A DNA stretch of 64,000 nt, from NCBI RefSeq assembly GCF_004682055.1, contig NZ_QUZU01000012.1, forward strand, positions 62,001 to 126,000, given 5' to 3'. Below, in pieces: positions 25,518 through 34,735 of the stretch. Every line of letters begins with the position of its first letter. Positions within the stretch are counted from its first letter, which is position 1. Origin of the DNA: Pseudomonas kairouanensis (GTDB taxonomy: Bacteria > Pseudomonadota > Gammaproteobacteria > Pseudomonadales > Pseudomonadaceae). The translations under genes and the position numbers were made by a program. The notes below the pieces were generated by a model. It was not told where the DNA came from. It worked only from the letters and a program-made list of their open reading frames with translations, and made no database searches.

Positions 25518-28415
25518 TCACAGCTCCTGACGCTTGTTTTCAGGGTCATAGAAAGGCAGTTCGACCACCGTGGCGCTGACGATCTGGCCACCACCCACGC
25601 GGATCGGTACCTGGCTGCCCGGTGCCGCCTGTTTGGCGCCGACATAGGCCAGGCCGATGATTGCGTCCAGGGTGCTGGAGTATTCGCACGAGGTGACGTT
25701 GCCGCTGATGTCTGCGCCTTCGAGCACCAAGTGCCCTTCCAGCGGCAGCGGTTGGGTCTTGGCCAGTTTGAAGCCCACCAGCTTGCGCTTGAGGGGCTGG
25801 GCTTCGAGGATTTCCACCGAGCGTTTGCCGATAAAGAACGGCTTCTTGCGGGCAATCGCCCACTGCATGTCGATCTCGCCGGGGTGGGTCATGCCATCGG
25901 TGTCCTGGCTGATGATCACGTGGCCTTTTTCCAGGCGCAGCAGGCGCTGGGTTTCGACGCCGAATGGGCGAATGCCAAAGGCTTTGCCGGTGTCCAGCAG
26001 GATGTCCCACAGGGCTTCGGCGAAACGTGCCGGGACGTGGATTTCGTAGCCCAACTCGCCAACGAAACCGACCCGTAGGATGCGCGCCGGAATACCGGCC
26101 ACGGTGCCTTCGCGCACCCCCAAGTAAGGGAAGGCTTCGGCGCTGAGGTCCACGTCGGTGCAGACCTTCTCCAGCACCTTGCGCGATTGCGGCCCGGCCA
26201 GGTTGACCGCAGCGTAAGCAGCAGTGACGTTGGCCACGTCCACCTCCAGGCGCCATTGCGCATTCCACTGCAGCATTTGCTGGTAGATACGGTCCACGCC
26301 GCTGGTGGTGGCCGAGACGTAGAAGTGGTTGTCGGCCAGGCGGCACGCCACGCCGTCGTCGCCCACTACACCTTGCTCGTTGGTCAGCAGCGCATAGCGA
26401 GTACGACCCACGGCCAGCTTCTTGAAGCCGAAGGTGTACATGCGCTCCAGCAGTTCAGCCGCGTCCGGGCCGCGTACATCCAGGCCACCAAGGGTAGACA
26501 CATCGATCAGGCCGACGTTGTTGCGCACGCACTCGGCTTCTTCACGCATGCAGCGTTCGCGCTCATGGGCCGGGCCGTAAAACGCCGGGCGCTGCCAGAT
26601 GCCCGCTGGCATCATTTTCGCGCCGGCTTGCAGGTGGCGCTCGTGCATCGGGGTGCGGCGGTACGGGTCGAAGCCACGCCCGGCCAGCAGCGCGAGTTTC
26701 TCTTCGGTGAACGGCGGACGTGCAGTGGTCACACCGGTTTCGCTGATATTGCGGTGGGTGGATGCGGCCACTAAACGCGCCGTCGGCAAAGCGGAGTGAC
26801 GCCCCTGGGACGGCCCCATGCCGACCGTGGAGAAGCGCTTGACCAGTTGCACATCGCGGTAGCCATGGCGGGTGGCGTTGATGATGTCGCGGATCTGCAG
26901 GTCTTCATCGTAGTCGACGAATTCCTTGCCCTTGGGGTGGGCAAAAATCGGCCAATCGAAGTTGACCCGTGCACTGTCGGCCTCTGGCGCTTGCGCGGGC
27001 TCTTCCCCCAGGCCCAGGGCGGCCAGCGCCTTGGCGGCGGCATAGCGACCGTCCTCGATCACATTGCCCAGCGCGTGCTGGCCGTTCACAGAACCGGCGA
27101 TCTGCAAGTTGGCCGGCAGGCCCTTGATGGCGAACGCCGCGCGGGTGTCGTTGTAGCTCAGGGCGCCACCGGCCTGGCACAGCAGTTGATACACCGGCAT
27201 GTAGCCTGCGGACATGCACAGCAGGTCGCAGTCCAGCACCTGGCCCTGCTCGGCCACGCGACCCTGGCCGACGATGCGGCGCACATCCACCCCGGTCACA
27301 TGCAGGCCGCGCTTGTCGGCAAGGGCCTCGTACACGGTGTGCTCCAGGTGCACCACGATGCCCTTGGCCTTCACCGCCGCCAGCAAGGCTTGCGATGCAG
27401 GCTGTGGGCGCATGTCGAGCAACGCGGCAACGGCCACGCCTTGCTCGTGCAGATCCAGCGCGGCGAGGTAGCCGTCGTCGTTACCGGTCAGCACCACTGC
27501 GCGCTGGCCCGGCTTGACCGCGTACAGCCGCATCAAGCGTTGAACGGCGCTGGTGAGCACCACGCCCGGCAAGTCGTTATTGCGAAACACCACCGGCTGG
27601 TCGAACGCGCCGCTGGCGACGATGCACTGGCGCGCCCGCACCTTGTACATGCGTTTGCCCTGGTGAATCGGCAGGTAGTTGTCGGCAAACCAGGCGTTGC
27701 AGGTGGCGTCGGTCATCACGCGGATGTTCGGGTGGTTGCTGACCGCGCCGACCATTTGCTCGCGGGTGCCGCTGGCCAGGTTGGCATCCAGGTCAAAGCG
27801 CGCGTAGGTCAACGCACCGCCCAGCACCGGTTGTTGTTCCACCAGCAGCACTTTGGCGCCAGCCTCGGCGGCAGTCAGCGCCGCGCTCAGGCCGGCCGGG
27901 CCACTGCCGACGACCACCACATCAAAGAACAGGAAGGCCTTGTCGTGGTACTCAGGCTTGAATTCAAGGTCGAGTACACCCAGGCCGGCCTTTTTACGGA
28001 TCAACGGCTCCCAGCGCTTCCACATGCCCTTGGGTTTGTAGAACGCGCGGTAGTAGAACCCCACCGGCATGAATTTGGAGAACTTGCCCAGGTAGGCGTC
28101 CTTGTCTTTCTCCAGGGTGCCGCTGATGTTTTGCGGGGTCACTTGCAGGCCTGGCAACAGCGGTTGCAGGTCGGCAATGACGTTGGGCTCATCCGGCAGT
28201 TGCACCAGGGTGTTGGCGTCCTGGGCGGCCATGGTCAGTGGGCCGCGTGCGCGGTGGTATTTGAACGAGCGCGACATCAGCCACTGGTCGCTGCCCAGCA
28301 AGGCGCTGGCGACAGTGTCGCCGTTGAAGCCCTGGAACTCGCGGCCGTCGAAGGAAAAACTCACAGGCTTGTTGCGGTCGATCAGCAGGCCCATCGGGGC
28401 AGGCAGGCGCGTCAT
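25518..28415 (-). CDS. soxA: Sarcosine oxidase alpha subunit (large flavoprotein)
   Basis: A 965-residue subunit. An N-terminal Fer2_4-like domain (about 15-100) has no cysteines in this region, so it cannot hold an iron-sulfur cluster. A Rossmann dinucleotide site follows (VVVVGSGPAGLSAALTAAEA from about 166), and a C-terminal GCV_T-like folate domain begins near 590. The tetramer oxidatively demethylates sarcosine to glycine, passing the methyl to THF as methylene-THF. The N-terminal region differs clearly from the canonical Pseudomonas SoxA I remember (here ALLGSDQWLMSRSFKYHRAR). This looks like a paralog that may act on a related N-methyl amino acid. It overlaps soxD by 4 bases (ATGA). 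Confidence 0.88.
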   Translation of the reverse strand: MTRLPAPMGLLIDRNKPVSFSFDGREFQGFNGDTVASALLGSDQWLMSRSFKYHRARGPLTMAAQDANTLVQLPDEPNVIADLQPLLPGLQVTPQNISGTLEKDKDAYLGKFSKFMPVGFYYRAFYKPKGMWKRWEPLIRKKAGLGVLDLEFKPEYHDKAFLFFDVVVVGSGPAGLSAALTAAEAGAKVLLVEQQPVLGGALTYARFDLDANLASGTREQMVGAVSNHPNIRVMTDATCNAWFADNYLPIHQGKRMYKVRARQCIVASGAFDQPVVFRNNDLPGVVLTSAVQRLMRLYAVKPGQRAVVLTGNDDGYLAALDLHEQGVAVAALLDMRPQPASQALLAAVKAKGIVVHLEHTVYEALADKRGLHVTGVDVRRIVGQGRVAEQGQVLDCDLLCMSAGYMPVYQLLCQAGGALSYNDTRAAFAIKGLPANLQIAGSVNGQHALGNVIEDGRYAAAKALAALGLGEEPAQAPEADSARVNFDWPIFAHPKGKEFVDYDEDLQIRDIINATRHGYRDVQLVKRFSTVGMGPSQGRHSALPTARLVAASTHRNISETGVTTARPPFTEEKLALLAGRGFDPYRRTPMHERHLQAGAKMMPAGIWQRPAFYGPAHERERCMREEAECVRNNVGLIDVSTLGGLDVRGPDAAELLERMYTFGFKKLAVGRTRYALLTNEQGVVGDDGVACRLADNHFYVSATTSGVDRIYQQMLQWNAQWRLEVDVANVTAAYAAVNLAGPQSRKVLEKVCTDVDLSAEAFPYLGVREGTVAGIPARILRVGFVGELGYEIHVPARFAEALWDILLDTGKAFGIRPFGVETQRLLRLEKGHVIISQDTDGMTHPGEIDMQWAIARKKPFFIGKRSVEILEAQPLKRKLVGFKLAKTQPLPLEGHLVLEGADISGNVTSCEYSSTLDAIIGLAYVGAKQAAPGSQVPIRVGGGQIVSATVVELPFYDPENKRQEL

Positions 28416-28705
28416 TGGGAAGCCTCCGTGGCGAAGTCGATTCGCCGGGTGAACAGTTCCTTGGGGTCGAAGGTGCGCAGAATCTGGTCGGTGACGGTGT
28501 GGCGCACGGCGATAAACCAGTAGCTCGACGCGTTATGCATCCACCATTCGGTGACCACACCGGCGATGTTCTCGCTGTTGAACACGTAGTCGGCCCACTC
28601 GGCCGTGGTGCAGGTGGCCGGGTCGGGCATGGTTTTGACTTCGCCGCCGTAGGTGAACTCGTTGATGTTGCGCGCGCCGTTGAGGGGGCAGGTCATGATT
28701 TTCAT
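28412..28705 (-). CDS. soxD: Sarcosine oxidase delta subunit
   Basis: A 97-residue zinc-binding subunit. It starts MKIMTCPLNGARNINEFTYG, with the family CPxCGxR-type motif reduced to CPLNGARN. A later GVVTEWWMHNASSYWFIAVR followed by RHTVTDQI supplies His residues typical of SoxD. The loss of the second cysteine of the usual N-terminal CPYC motif is visible in this copy. The stop overlaps the soxA start. Confidence 0.88.
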   Translation of the reverse strand: MKIMTCPLNGARNINEFTYGGEVKTMPDPATCTTAEWADYVFNSENIAGVVTEWWMHNASSYWFIAVRHTVTDQILRTFDPKELFTRRIDFATEASQ

Positions 28706-28717
28706 ACGTGCACTCCG

Positions 28718-29959
28718 TCAGTGGCTGGCCGCTGTCGCGCCCATCTCGTTGACTTGTTGGAAGGTGGAGAACCGGTCAAGGGCAAACGGCTTGATCAGGT
28801 CCGGGACCTGGCCGCCGCTGGCCACCAGTTCGGCCATGGTCTTGCCGGTAATGGGCGTGGCCTTGAAGCCCCAGGTGCCCCAGCCGGCGTCGAGGTAGTA
28901 ATTTTCAACCGGCGACAGGCCCATGATCGGGCTGTAGTCGGGGGTCATGTCGGTCATGCCGCCCCACTGGCGCATCAGCTTGGCGTTGGCCATGAACGGG
29001 AACATCTCGATGGCGGCCGACAGCAGGCTTTCCTTGAGGTCCAGGGTGGAACGCGAGTTGTACAGCGGGTACGGGTCGGAGCCGCCACCGAAAACGATCT
29101 CGCCACGGCTGGTCTGCTGTACATAGCAGTGCAGCGCGGACGAACTCACCAACGGGTCGAGGAACGGCTTGAACGGCTGGGTGACCATCGCCTGCAACGG
29201 GTAGGTGTGGATCGGCGCCTTGATGCCGGCCTTGTTCAGCAATATCGAACTGGAACCGGCCACCGCCTGCACCACGCAGCCGCACTGGATGCTGCCGCGG
29301 TTGGTCTTGATCGCTGTGATGCGGCCGTTGGTGATGACCAGGTCCTGCACTTCGGTGAGCTGATGGATCTCGACACCGCGCTTGGCCGCCTCCTTGGCGT
29401 AACCCCAGGCCACGGCATCGTGGCGTGCGGTGGCGCCGTCTTCGTGCCAGAGCCCTGCGAGCACCGGCAAGTGGCCCGGGTCGAGGTTGAGGGACGGCAC
29501 CAGTTCGCGGATCTGCTGGCGGTCGATCATTTCGCAGCGCCCGCCGAAGTGCTTATTCACTTCGGCACGCTGGCGAAACGCACGCACCGTGGCATCGGTG
29601 TGGGCCAGCGTCAGTTGTCCGCGCTCGGAATACATGATGTTGAAGTCGAACTCGTTGGACAGCTCCTTGAACATGCGCACCGACTCGATGTAGAAGCGCA
29701 CGCCTTCGGAGGTCAGGTAGTTGGAGCGAATCACCGCTGTGTTGCGTGCGGTATTGCCGCCGCCCAGGTAGGCCTTTTCCAGCACCGCCACGTTGGTGAT
29801 GCCGTGGTACTTGGCCAGGTAGTACGCGGTAGCGAGGCCGTGGCCACCGGCGCCGATGATGACTACGTCGTAGGCCGACTTGAGTTCCTTGGGCGCCGGC
29901 AAATCCACTTCCACCGGGTACTCGGATGACAAGCCGTATTTCAGCAGGCTAAAGGGCAT
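28718..29959 (-). CDS. soxB: Sarcosine oxidase beta subunit
   Basis: A 413-residue FAD-dependent amine oxidase subunit that carries the demethylation site. The Rossmann motif is [19 protein letters not shown] (about residues 32-50) and [20 protein letters not shown] follows. The end contains [20 protein letters not shown], the conserved family C-terminal block. The ATG at 29959 has GGAGCT 5 bases upstream; a longer frame to 30025 would add 22 Cys/Pro-rich residues that overlap folD. Its start overlaps folD by 11 bases, implying translational coupling. Confidence 0.9.
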   Translation of the reverse strand: MPFSLLKYGLSSEYPVEVDLPAPKELKSAYDVVIIGAGGHGLATAYYLAKYHGITNVAVLEKAYLGGGNTARNTAVIRSNYLTSEGVRFYIESVRMFKELSNEFDFNIMYSERGQLTLAHTDATVRAFRQRAEVNKHFGGRCEMIDRQQIRELVPSLNLDPGHLPVLAGLWHEDGATARHDAVAWGYAKEAAKRGVEIHQLTEVQDLVITNGRITAIKTNRGSIQCGCVVQAVAGSSSILLNKAGIKAPIHTYPLQAMVTQPFKPFLDPLVSSSALHCYVQQTSRGEIVFGGGSDPYPLYNSRSTLDLKESLLSAAIEMFPFMANAKLMRQWGGMTDMTPDYSPIMGLSPVENYYLDAGWGTWGFKATPITGKTMAELVASGGQVPDLIKPFALDRFSTFQQVNEMGATAASH

Positions 29960-30836
29960 GGTGAGCTCCAGGTACGGACAGTTGCTGGCGCAGCGCGCGG
30001 ACGGTGTTTTGCAGCAGGAAGGCAATGGTCATGGGGCCGACGCCGCCGGGCACCGGGGTGATAGCGGCGGCTTTTTGCGAGGCGCTGGCGAAGTCCACGT
30101 CCCCGACCAGGCGGGTTCGGTCGGCTTCGGCAATACGGTTGATGCCCACGTCAATGACCACCGCGCCCTCCTTCAGCCAATCGGCATTGATCAACTGCGG
30201 GCGGCCCACGGCGGCGATGACGATATCGGCTTCGCGGCACAGGCGCGGCGCATCCACACTGCGCGAATGCAGCACCGTGACCGTGCAATTGGCTTGCAAC
30301 AGCAGCGCGGCCATCGGCTTGCCGACAATGTTGGAGCGGCCGACGACGACTGCGTGCTTACCGCTCAAATCACCAAGCACCTGGTTGAGCAGGTACATGC
30401 AGCCGCTCGGCGTGCACGGGTACAGCGCCGGTTGGCCGAGGGACAGCGCACCGACGTTTTCGCGGTGGAAACCATCCACATCCTTGCGCGGGTCAATCGC
30501 CTGGATCACCGCCGCTTCGTCGATCTGTTTGGGCAATGGCATCTGCACCAGAATGCCGTTGACCCGCGGGTCGGCATTCAGGTCGGCAATCAAGGCCAGC
30601 ACCGTGGCCTGATCGATATCCGCCGGCAGCAGGTGCTCTATCGAGCAGATGCCCACTTCGGCGCAGCGTTCGACCTTGTTGCGCACGTACACGCGACTGG
30701 CCGGGTCGTTACCCACCAGCACCACCGCCAGGCAGGGTTGCAGGCCTTCGGCGCAGAGCATTTCAACCTCGTGCTTGACCGCCGCTAGCACCTCGCGCGC
30801 GGCCGCTTTGCCATCGATGATTCGGGGTGTGTTCAT
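29949..30836 (-). CDS. folD: Methylene-THF dehydrogenase / methenyl-THF cyclohydrolase
   Basis: A 295-residue bifunctional enzyme interconverting 5,10-methylene-THF and 10-formyl-THF. Active-site Y50 and K54 lie in [13 protein letters not shown]121 in [10 protein letters not shown], and the NADP site is [19 protein letters not shown]. The C-terminal [19 protein letters not shown] is invariant in FolD. It starts 4 bases inside the end of purU and runs 11 bases into soxB. Within this operon it would oxidise the methylene-THF produced by the sarcosine-oxidase-type enzyme. It is probably a second folD, since pseudomonads also have a housekeeping copy elsewhere. Confidence 0.95.
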   Translation of the reverse strand: MNTPRIIDGKAAAREVLAAVKHEVEMLCAEGLQPCLAVVLVGNDPASRVYVRNKVERCAEVGICSIEHLLPADIDQATVLALIADLNADPRVNGILVQMPLPKQIDEAAVIQAIDPRKDVDGFHRENVGALSLGQPALYPCTPSGCMYLLNQVLGDLSGKHAVVVGRSNIVGKPMAALLLQANCTVTVLHSRSVDAPRLCREADIVIAAVGRPQLINADWLKEGAVVIDVGINRIAEADRTRLVGDVDFASASQKAAAITPVPGGVGPMTIAFLLQNTVRALRQQLSVPGAHHAL

Positions 30837-31699
30837 CGGAAGATCACCGTACGGTCGTGGTTCATGAACACGCGGTGTTCCAGGTGATACTTGACCGCCT
30901 TGGACAGGGCTACGGTTTCGGTATCGCGACCGATAGCCACCAGGTCTTCGGGTTTGTAGGCGTGGTCTACGCGCTGCACTTCCTGTTCGATGATCGGGCC
31001 TTCGTCCAAATCCGAAGTCACGTAGTGGGCGGTCGCGCCGATCAACTTAACGCCGCGCTCGAACGCCTGGTGGTAAGGCTTGGCGCCCTTGAAACCGGGC
31101 AGGAACGAGTGGTGGATATTGATCGCCCGACCACTGAGCTGGCGGCACAGGTCATCGGAGAGGATCTGCATGTAGCGCGCCAGCACCACCAACTCGGTGC
31201 CGGTCTCGCGCACCACGTCGAGCAGCGCCTGTTCCTGCTGGGCCTTGGTGTCTTTGGTCACCGGCAGGTGGATAAAGCGGATGCCTTCACGCTCGGCCAT
31301 GGCGCGCAGGTCTTTGTGGTTGGAGACGATGGCAGTGATGTCCATCTCCATTTCGCCCTTGTGGCGGCGATACAGCAGGTCGGACAGGCAGTGGTCGAAC
31401 TTGCTGACCATCAGCAGCACCTTCATCGGGCGGCTGCGATCGTGGATCTGCCAGGTCATGTCGAATTCCTGGGCCACCGGCTCAAAGCCTGGCTTGAGCG
31501 CTTCGATATCACCGACCACGCCGGCATTGAAGCGGAACACCGCCCGCAAGAAGAAGCGCCCGGTGAACTCGTCATCGAACTGCGCCAGCTCGCTGATGTA
31601 GCATTTCTGCTGCGCCAGATAAGAGGTGACGGCGGCGACGATGCCGGAGGTGGCCGGGCAACTGACGGTGAGGATAAAAGACTCGTTCAAAGTATTCAT
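30833..31699 (-). CDS. purU: Formyltetrahydrofolate deformylase
   Basis: A 288-residue enzyme hydrolysing 10-formyl-THF to THF and formate. An N-terminal ACT domain (residues 1-80) precedes a formyltransferase-fold domain whose catalytic triad appears as N194 and H196 in NIHHSFLPG and D232 in [11 protein letters not shown] (spacing as in GAR transformylase). The ATG at 31699 gives the normal start [12 protein letters not shown]; an upstream frame to 31744 is AT-rich leader. It is the first gene of the purU-folD-soxBDAG run and would regenerate free THF from the C1 units. Confidence 0.95.
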   Translation of the reverse strand: MNTLNESFILTVSCPATSGIVAAVTSYLAQQKCYISELAQFDDEFTGRFFLRAVFRFNAGVVGDIEALKPGFEPVAQEFDMTWQIHDRSRPMKVLLMVSKFDHCLSDLLYRRHKGEMEMDITAIVSNHKDLRAMAEREGIRFIHLPVTKDTKAQQEQALLDVVRETGTELVVLARYMQILSDDLCRQLSGRAINIHHSFLPGFKGAKPYHQAFERGVKLIGATAHYVTSDLDEGPIIEQEVQRVDHAYKPEDLVAIGRDTETVALSKAVKYHLEHRVFMNHDRTVIFR

Positions 31700-31823
31700 T
31701 TTTCGCCTGACAATTTTAAGTTCGTAAGTGAAATTATTTATCAATAAAACCTTGCTTTAAGGCATCATAAAAATCGCTTGCAAATATAGTTTTTATTGAA
31801 AAGCTATGGACGAGCGAAACACC

Positions 31824-31853
31824 GGCGCAGACCTTCAAAGGGAGGTCTACGCC
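31824..31853 (-). terminator. Hairpin between the ABC importer and purU
   Basis: GGCGCAGACCT pairs with AGGTCTACGCC (10 of 11 positions, one C/A mismatch) around an 8-base loop, just after the ATPase stop. The U tract on the minus strand is weak (GGTGTTT), so it may attenuate rather than end transcription into purU. Confidence 0.5.
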
Positions 31854-31863
31854 GATGGCTTCG

Positions 31864-32643
31864 TCAGCGCGTCGCCAGGCTTTTAGCCACCTCGCCCTGA
31901 ACGGTCTTCCAAATCTTCTGCTTCATTGCCAGGTACTGCTCCGACAACTGCACATCGGCGTTACGCGGGTGCGGCAGGTCGTTGACGATGTCCTGGGCGA
32001 TCTTGCCCGGCCGCGCCGACATGATCAGGATGCGCGACGACAGCATCAGCGCCTCATCAATGGAGTGAGTGATAAAGACGATGGTCTTGCCGCTTTGCTC
32101 GTAGATGCGCACCAGTTCTTCCTGCAGCACTTGGCGCGTCATCGCATCCAGCGCGGCGAAGGGTTCGTCGAACAGCATCACCGCCGGGTCGTTGGCCAAC
32201 ACCCGGGCAATGGTCACGCGCTGCTTCATGCCGCCGGACAACTGCTTGGGGTAGGCGTTTTCAAAGCCCTTGAGGCCGACCATGTCGACAAACTGCTGGG
32301 CAATGGCACGGCGCTCGGCCTTTTTCATGCCCTTCATCTTCAGGCCGTAGGCGATGTTGTCGAGCACACTCAGCCACGGGAACAGCGCGTACTGCTGGAA
32401 CACCATGCCGGTGTTGGGGCTCACCTCGGCCACCTGGCGGCCCTCGACCTTCACCAGCCCTTCGCTGGGATGGTCGAAGCCGGCGATCATGTTGAGGGTG
32501 GTGCTCTTGCCGCAACCTGACGCGCCGACAATCACCACGAACTCGCCTTTCTCGATGCGCAGGCTGACGTTATCCAACGCCAGCATGTCGCCGTAGCGCT
32601 TGGAGACGCCTTCGAGCTCAATGATTGGGTTCAGTCCTGCCAC
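31864..32643 (-). CDS. ABC transporter ATPase, nitrate/sulfonate/taurine class
   Basis: A 259-residue ATPase of the TauB/SsuB/NrtD group. Walker A GASGCGKST, signature LSGGMKQRVTIARV, Walker B VMLFDEPFAALD and switch HSIDEA are intact, and QQYALFPWLSVLDNIAYGLK (Q-loop) is typical. It starts 13 bases inside the permease gene end. Third gene of a minus-strand importer operon located immediately upstream of purU-folD-soxBDAG. Confidence 0.92.
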   Translation of the reverse strand: MAGLNPIIELEGVSKRYGDMLALDNVSLRIEKGEFVVIVGASGCGKSTTLNMIAGFDHPSEGLVKVEGRQVAEVSPNTGMVFQQYALFPWLSVLDNIAYGLKMKGMKKAERRAIAQQFVDMVGLKGFENAYPKQLSGGMKQRVTIARVLANDPAVMLFDEPFAALDAMTRQVLQEELVRIYEQSGKTIVFITHSIDEALMLSSRILIMSARPGKIAQDIVNDLPHPRNADVQLSEQYLAMKQKIWKTVQGEVAKSLATR

Positions 32644-33422
32644 GATACGAGCCTCCTCTCGATAATGCGCATCACCAGGTCGGTGAGCAGTACGGTGATG
32701 CTGATCATGACCATGCCCAACACCACGGTGTCGGTCTGGAAGTACTCTTTGCCGTTCATGATCATGAAGCCCAGGCCTTCACGGGCCGCGATCAGCTCGG
32801 CCGAGATCACGCAGGTCCAGGCGATGCCGAGCATCACTTTCAGGCCGGTGATGATCTGCGGCAGCGCGGCCGGCAGGATGATGCCGAACATGATGTTGTG
32901 ACGCTTGGCCCCCAGGTTCTTGGCGGCGCGGATCAGCAGCGGGTCAACGTTGCGGGTGGAGTCGATGATGTACAGCAGTGCCGGGGCCAACGAGCCCATG
33001 AACACGATGGAGTACTTCTGCGACTCGGAAATGCCGAACCACAACAGCGAAAGCGGCACCCAGCTCATCGACGGCAGTGGCCGCAGGAAGGACAGCAGCG
33101 GGTTGAAGATCGCCATGCACAGTGGCGACGACCCCATCGCAATGCCCAGCGGCACGGCAACGATGGTGGCCAGCAGGAAGCCGACCATGACGCGGCGGGT
33201 GGAGGCAAAAATGTTGGCGATCAGGCTGCCGTCGCCGGTCATATCGACGGCGCGGTGCCAGATATCCGAAGGTGCCGGCAAGAACAGGGCCTCAATAAAG
33301 CCCATCTTCACGGCAGCTTCCCAGACCGCGAGGATGATGATCAGCGTGGCGAAGCCGATGACCAGCCGCGACACGATGCCGGTGCCCATTGGCACGTAAG
33401 GGCGAGCGATGGCGCTACTCAT
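32631..33422 (-). CDS. ABC transporter permease, TauC/SsuC-like
   Basis: A 263-residue inner-membrane permease with about six helices, the first at residues 18-38 (RLVIGFATLIIILAVWEAAV). The EAA loop reads RAAKNLGAKRHNIMFGIILP, and TGLKVMLGIAWTCVISAELI follows. The family carries sulfonates, nitrate or thiamine-like and other small organic compounds. It overlaps the ATPase start, and its own start overlaps the binding-protein stop by 4 bases, so the three genes are coupled. Confidence 0.92.
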   Translation of the reverse strand: MSSAIARPYVPMGTGIVSRLVIGFATLIIILAVWEAAVKMGFIEALFLPAPSDIWHRAVDMTGDGSLIANIFASTRRVMVGFLLATIVAVPLGIAMGSSPLCMAIFNPLLSFLRPLPSMSWVPLSLLWFGISESQKYSIVFMGSLAPALLYIIDSTRNVDPLLIRAAKNLGAKRHNIMFGIILPAALPQIITGLKVMLGIAWTCVISAELIAAREGLGFMIMNGKEYFQTDTVVLGMVMISITVLLTDLVMRIIERRLVSWQD

Positions 33423-34438
33423 GGACGGATCTCTGCATGGCTGACGAACGAGGTGTTAAACCAGTCATCCACGGCCGGGACCTTGGACAGTTGCTTGTTC
33501 TCCAGCATGAAGGCCGCCAACTGCTTGAGGCCGTGCTGGAAGCTCTGGGTCTCGATCAGGGTTTGCTTCTGATCGGCCAGGTCGTGCCACTCAATGGCGT
33601 TGATGGTCTTGAGCTGCTCATCCACCGGTAGCTTGGTCAGCGAAGTGATGGACTGCGCAGCTTCCTCCGGGTGCGCCTTGATAAAGGCAATGGCCTCCAT
33701 GTAGCTGTCGACGAACGCTTGGGCTTCCTTCGGATGCTCTTTGGTGTAGGTGCGGCTGGCGATCAGGATGTCCGGCCCGGTGCCGATCTTGAATTGCTTG
33801 TAGAGGCTGAACTGGGTGTCGTCCGCCAGCAGCGTGCTGCCCTGCTGTTGCAGGATATTGAAGGTAGGCGACCAGGCCACGGCGGCGTCGATCTGCCCGG
33901 TCTTGAGGGCGGCTGGCATTTCCTGGGTGGGCATGTTCAGCAGCATCACGTCCTTGGCCGGGTCCATTTGCGCTTGTTTGAGCAGGTCAAGGATGAGAAT
34001 GTGTCCGCTTGAGGCGTAGGTGACACCGATCTTCTTGCCTTTGAGGCTGGCGATGTCCTTGAACTCACCGTTGGTGAACACGCCTTGCACGGTCACGAAG
34101 GAATCCGGCTCAGAGACAATCTCGAACGATTTACTGCCCGCCGCCATCAACGACAATGCGGGGATCGCACTGGAGGCCGCGAAGTCCAGGTTGCCGGACA
34201 CCATCGCACTCATGCGGCTCGACGAGGTACCGAACAATTGCCACTTAACGTCCAGGCCGTTCTTTTTGAAGATGCCTTTATCAATGCCCACCCAGACTGG
34301 AAAGCTGCTGAACCAGGTCGAGCCGCCGTAGATGACTGGCGCCGGTGTCGCCGCTTGAACGGCAGTGGCGGTAACGCCGCCAACCAGCAGCGAGGCTGAT
34401 AACAGGAGGGTTCTGGTGAAGGCTTTGAGAATGGTCAT
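33419..34438 (-). CDS. ABC transporter substrate-binding protein, TauA/SsuA-like
   Basis: A 339-residue periplasmic protein of the NMT1/TauA class. A Sec signal peptide covers about residues 1-30 (TRTLLLSASLLVGGVTATAV, cleaved near VQAA). The mature protein contains IYGGSTWFSSFPVWVGIDKG and GKKIGVTYASSGHILILDLL. The ligand is unknown. Its operon runs head-to-tail into purU-folD-soxBDAG, so delivery of an N-methylated amine or amino acid to that pathway is inferred rather than a sulfonate. Confidence 0.9.
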   Translation of the reverse strand: MTILKAFTRTLLLSASLLVGGVTATAVQAATPAPVIYGGSTWFSSFPVWVGIDKGIFKKNGLDVKWQLFGTSSSRMSAMVSGNLDFAASSAIPALSLMAAGSKSFEIVSEPDSFVTVQGVFTNGEFKDIASLKGKKIGVTYASSGHILILDLLKQAQMDPAKDVMLLNMPTQEMPAALKTGQIDAAVAWSPTFNILQQQGSTLLADDTQFSLYKQFKIGTGPDILIASRTYTKEHPKEAQAFVDSYMEAIAFIKAHPEEAAQSITSLTKLPVDEQLKTINAIEWHDLADQKQTLIETQSFQHGLKQLAAFMLENKQLSKVPAVDDWFNTSFVSHAEIRP

Positions 34439-34663
34439 GCAAGGTACCCGAGCTTAGTGGGAGCAAAAAGGACGGTAAACACCATCCTTCAATGAAGGGC
34501 AGGATCTTCTGATTATTCATTTGGAAATATTATTTTTACAGGTGAATTGATTTTATGTATCGCCTTGTGTTATTGGCTATTTTATAAGTCATATGCGAAA
34601 CCAAGTAAATACTATATTTACCCGAGATATCCGCAGCAGCTTAACCGCGCCCAATACACAGGC

Positions 34664-34711
34664 AAAAAAAATCCGGAAATCCGCACATGCGCAGACCTTC
34701 CGGATTTTTTC
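34664..34711 (-). terminator. Terminator, near-copy of the tRNA-Lys terminator
   Basis: AAAAAAAATCCGGAA, a 19-base loop, then TTCCGGATTTTTT: a 9-bp stem with A/T tracts on both sides. It ends the phosphatase gene on the minus strand. The sequence, including the loop, closely resembles the element at 35808-35857. Confidence 0.85.
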
Positions 34712-34735
34712 GTAGCACCAGCAGGCGCGACTCGC

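Noticed and set aside
26796-28523. 575-codon plus-strand frame opposite soxA
   Set aside because: Antisense to conserved SoxA sequence; His/Gln/Gly-rich translation typical of GC-rich shadows.
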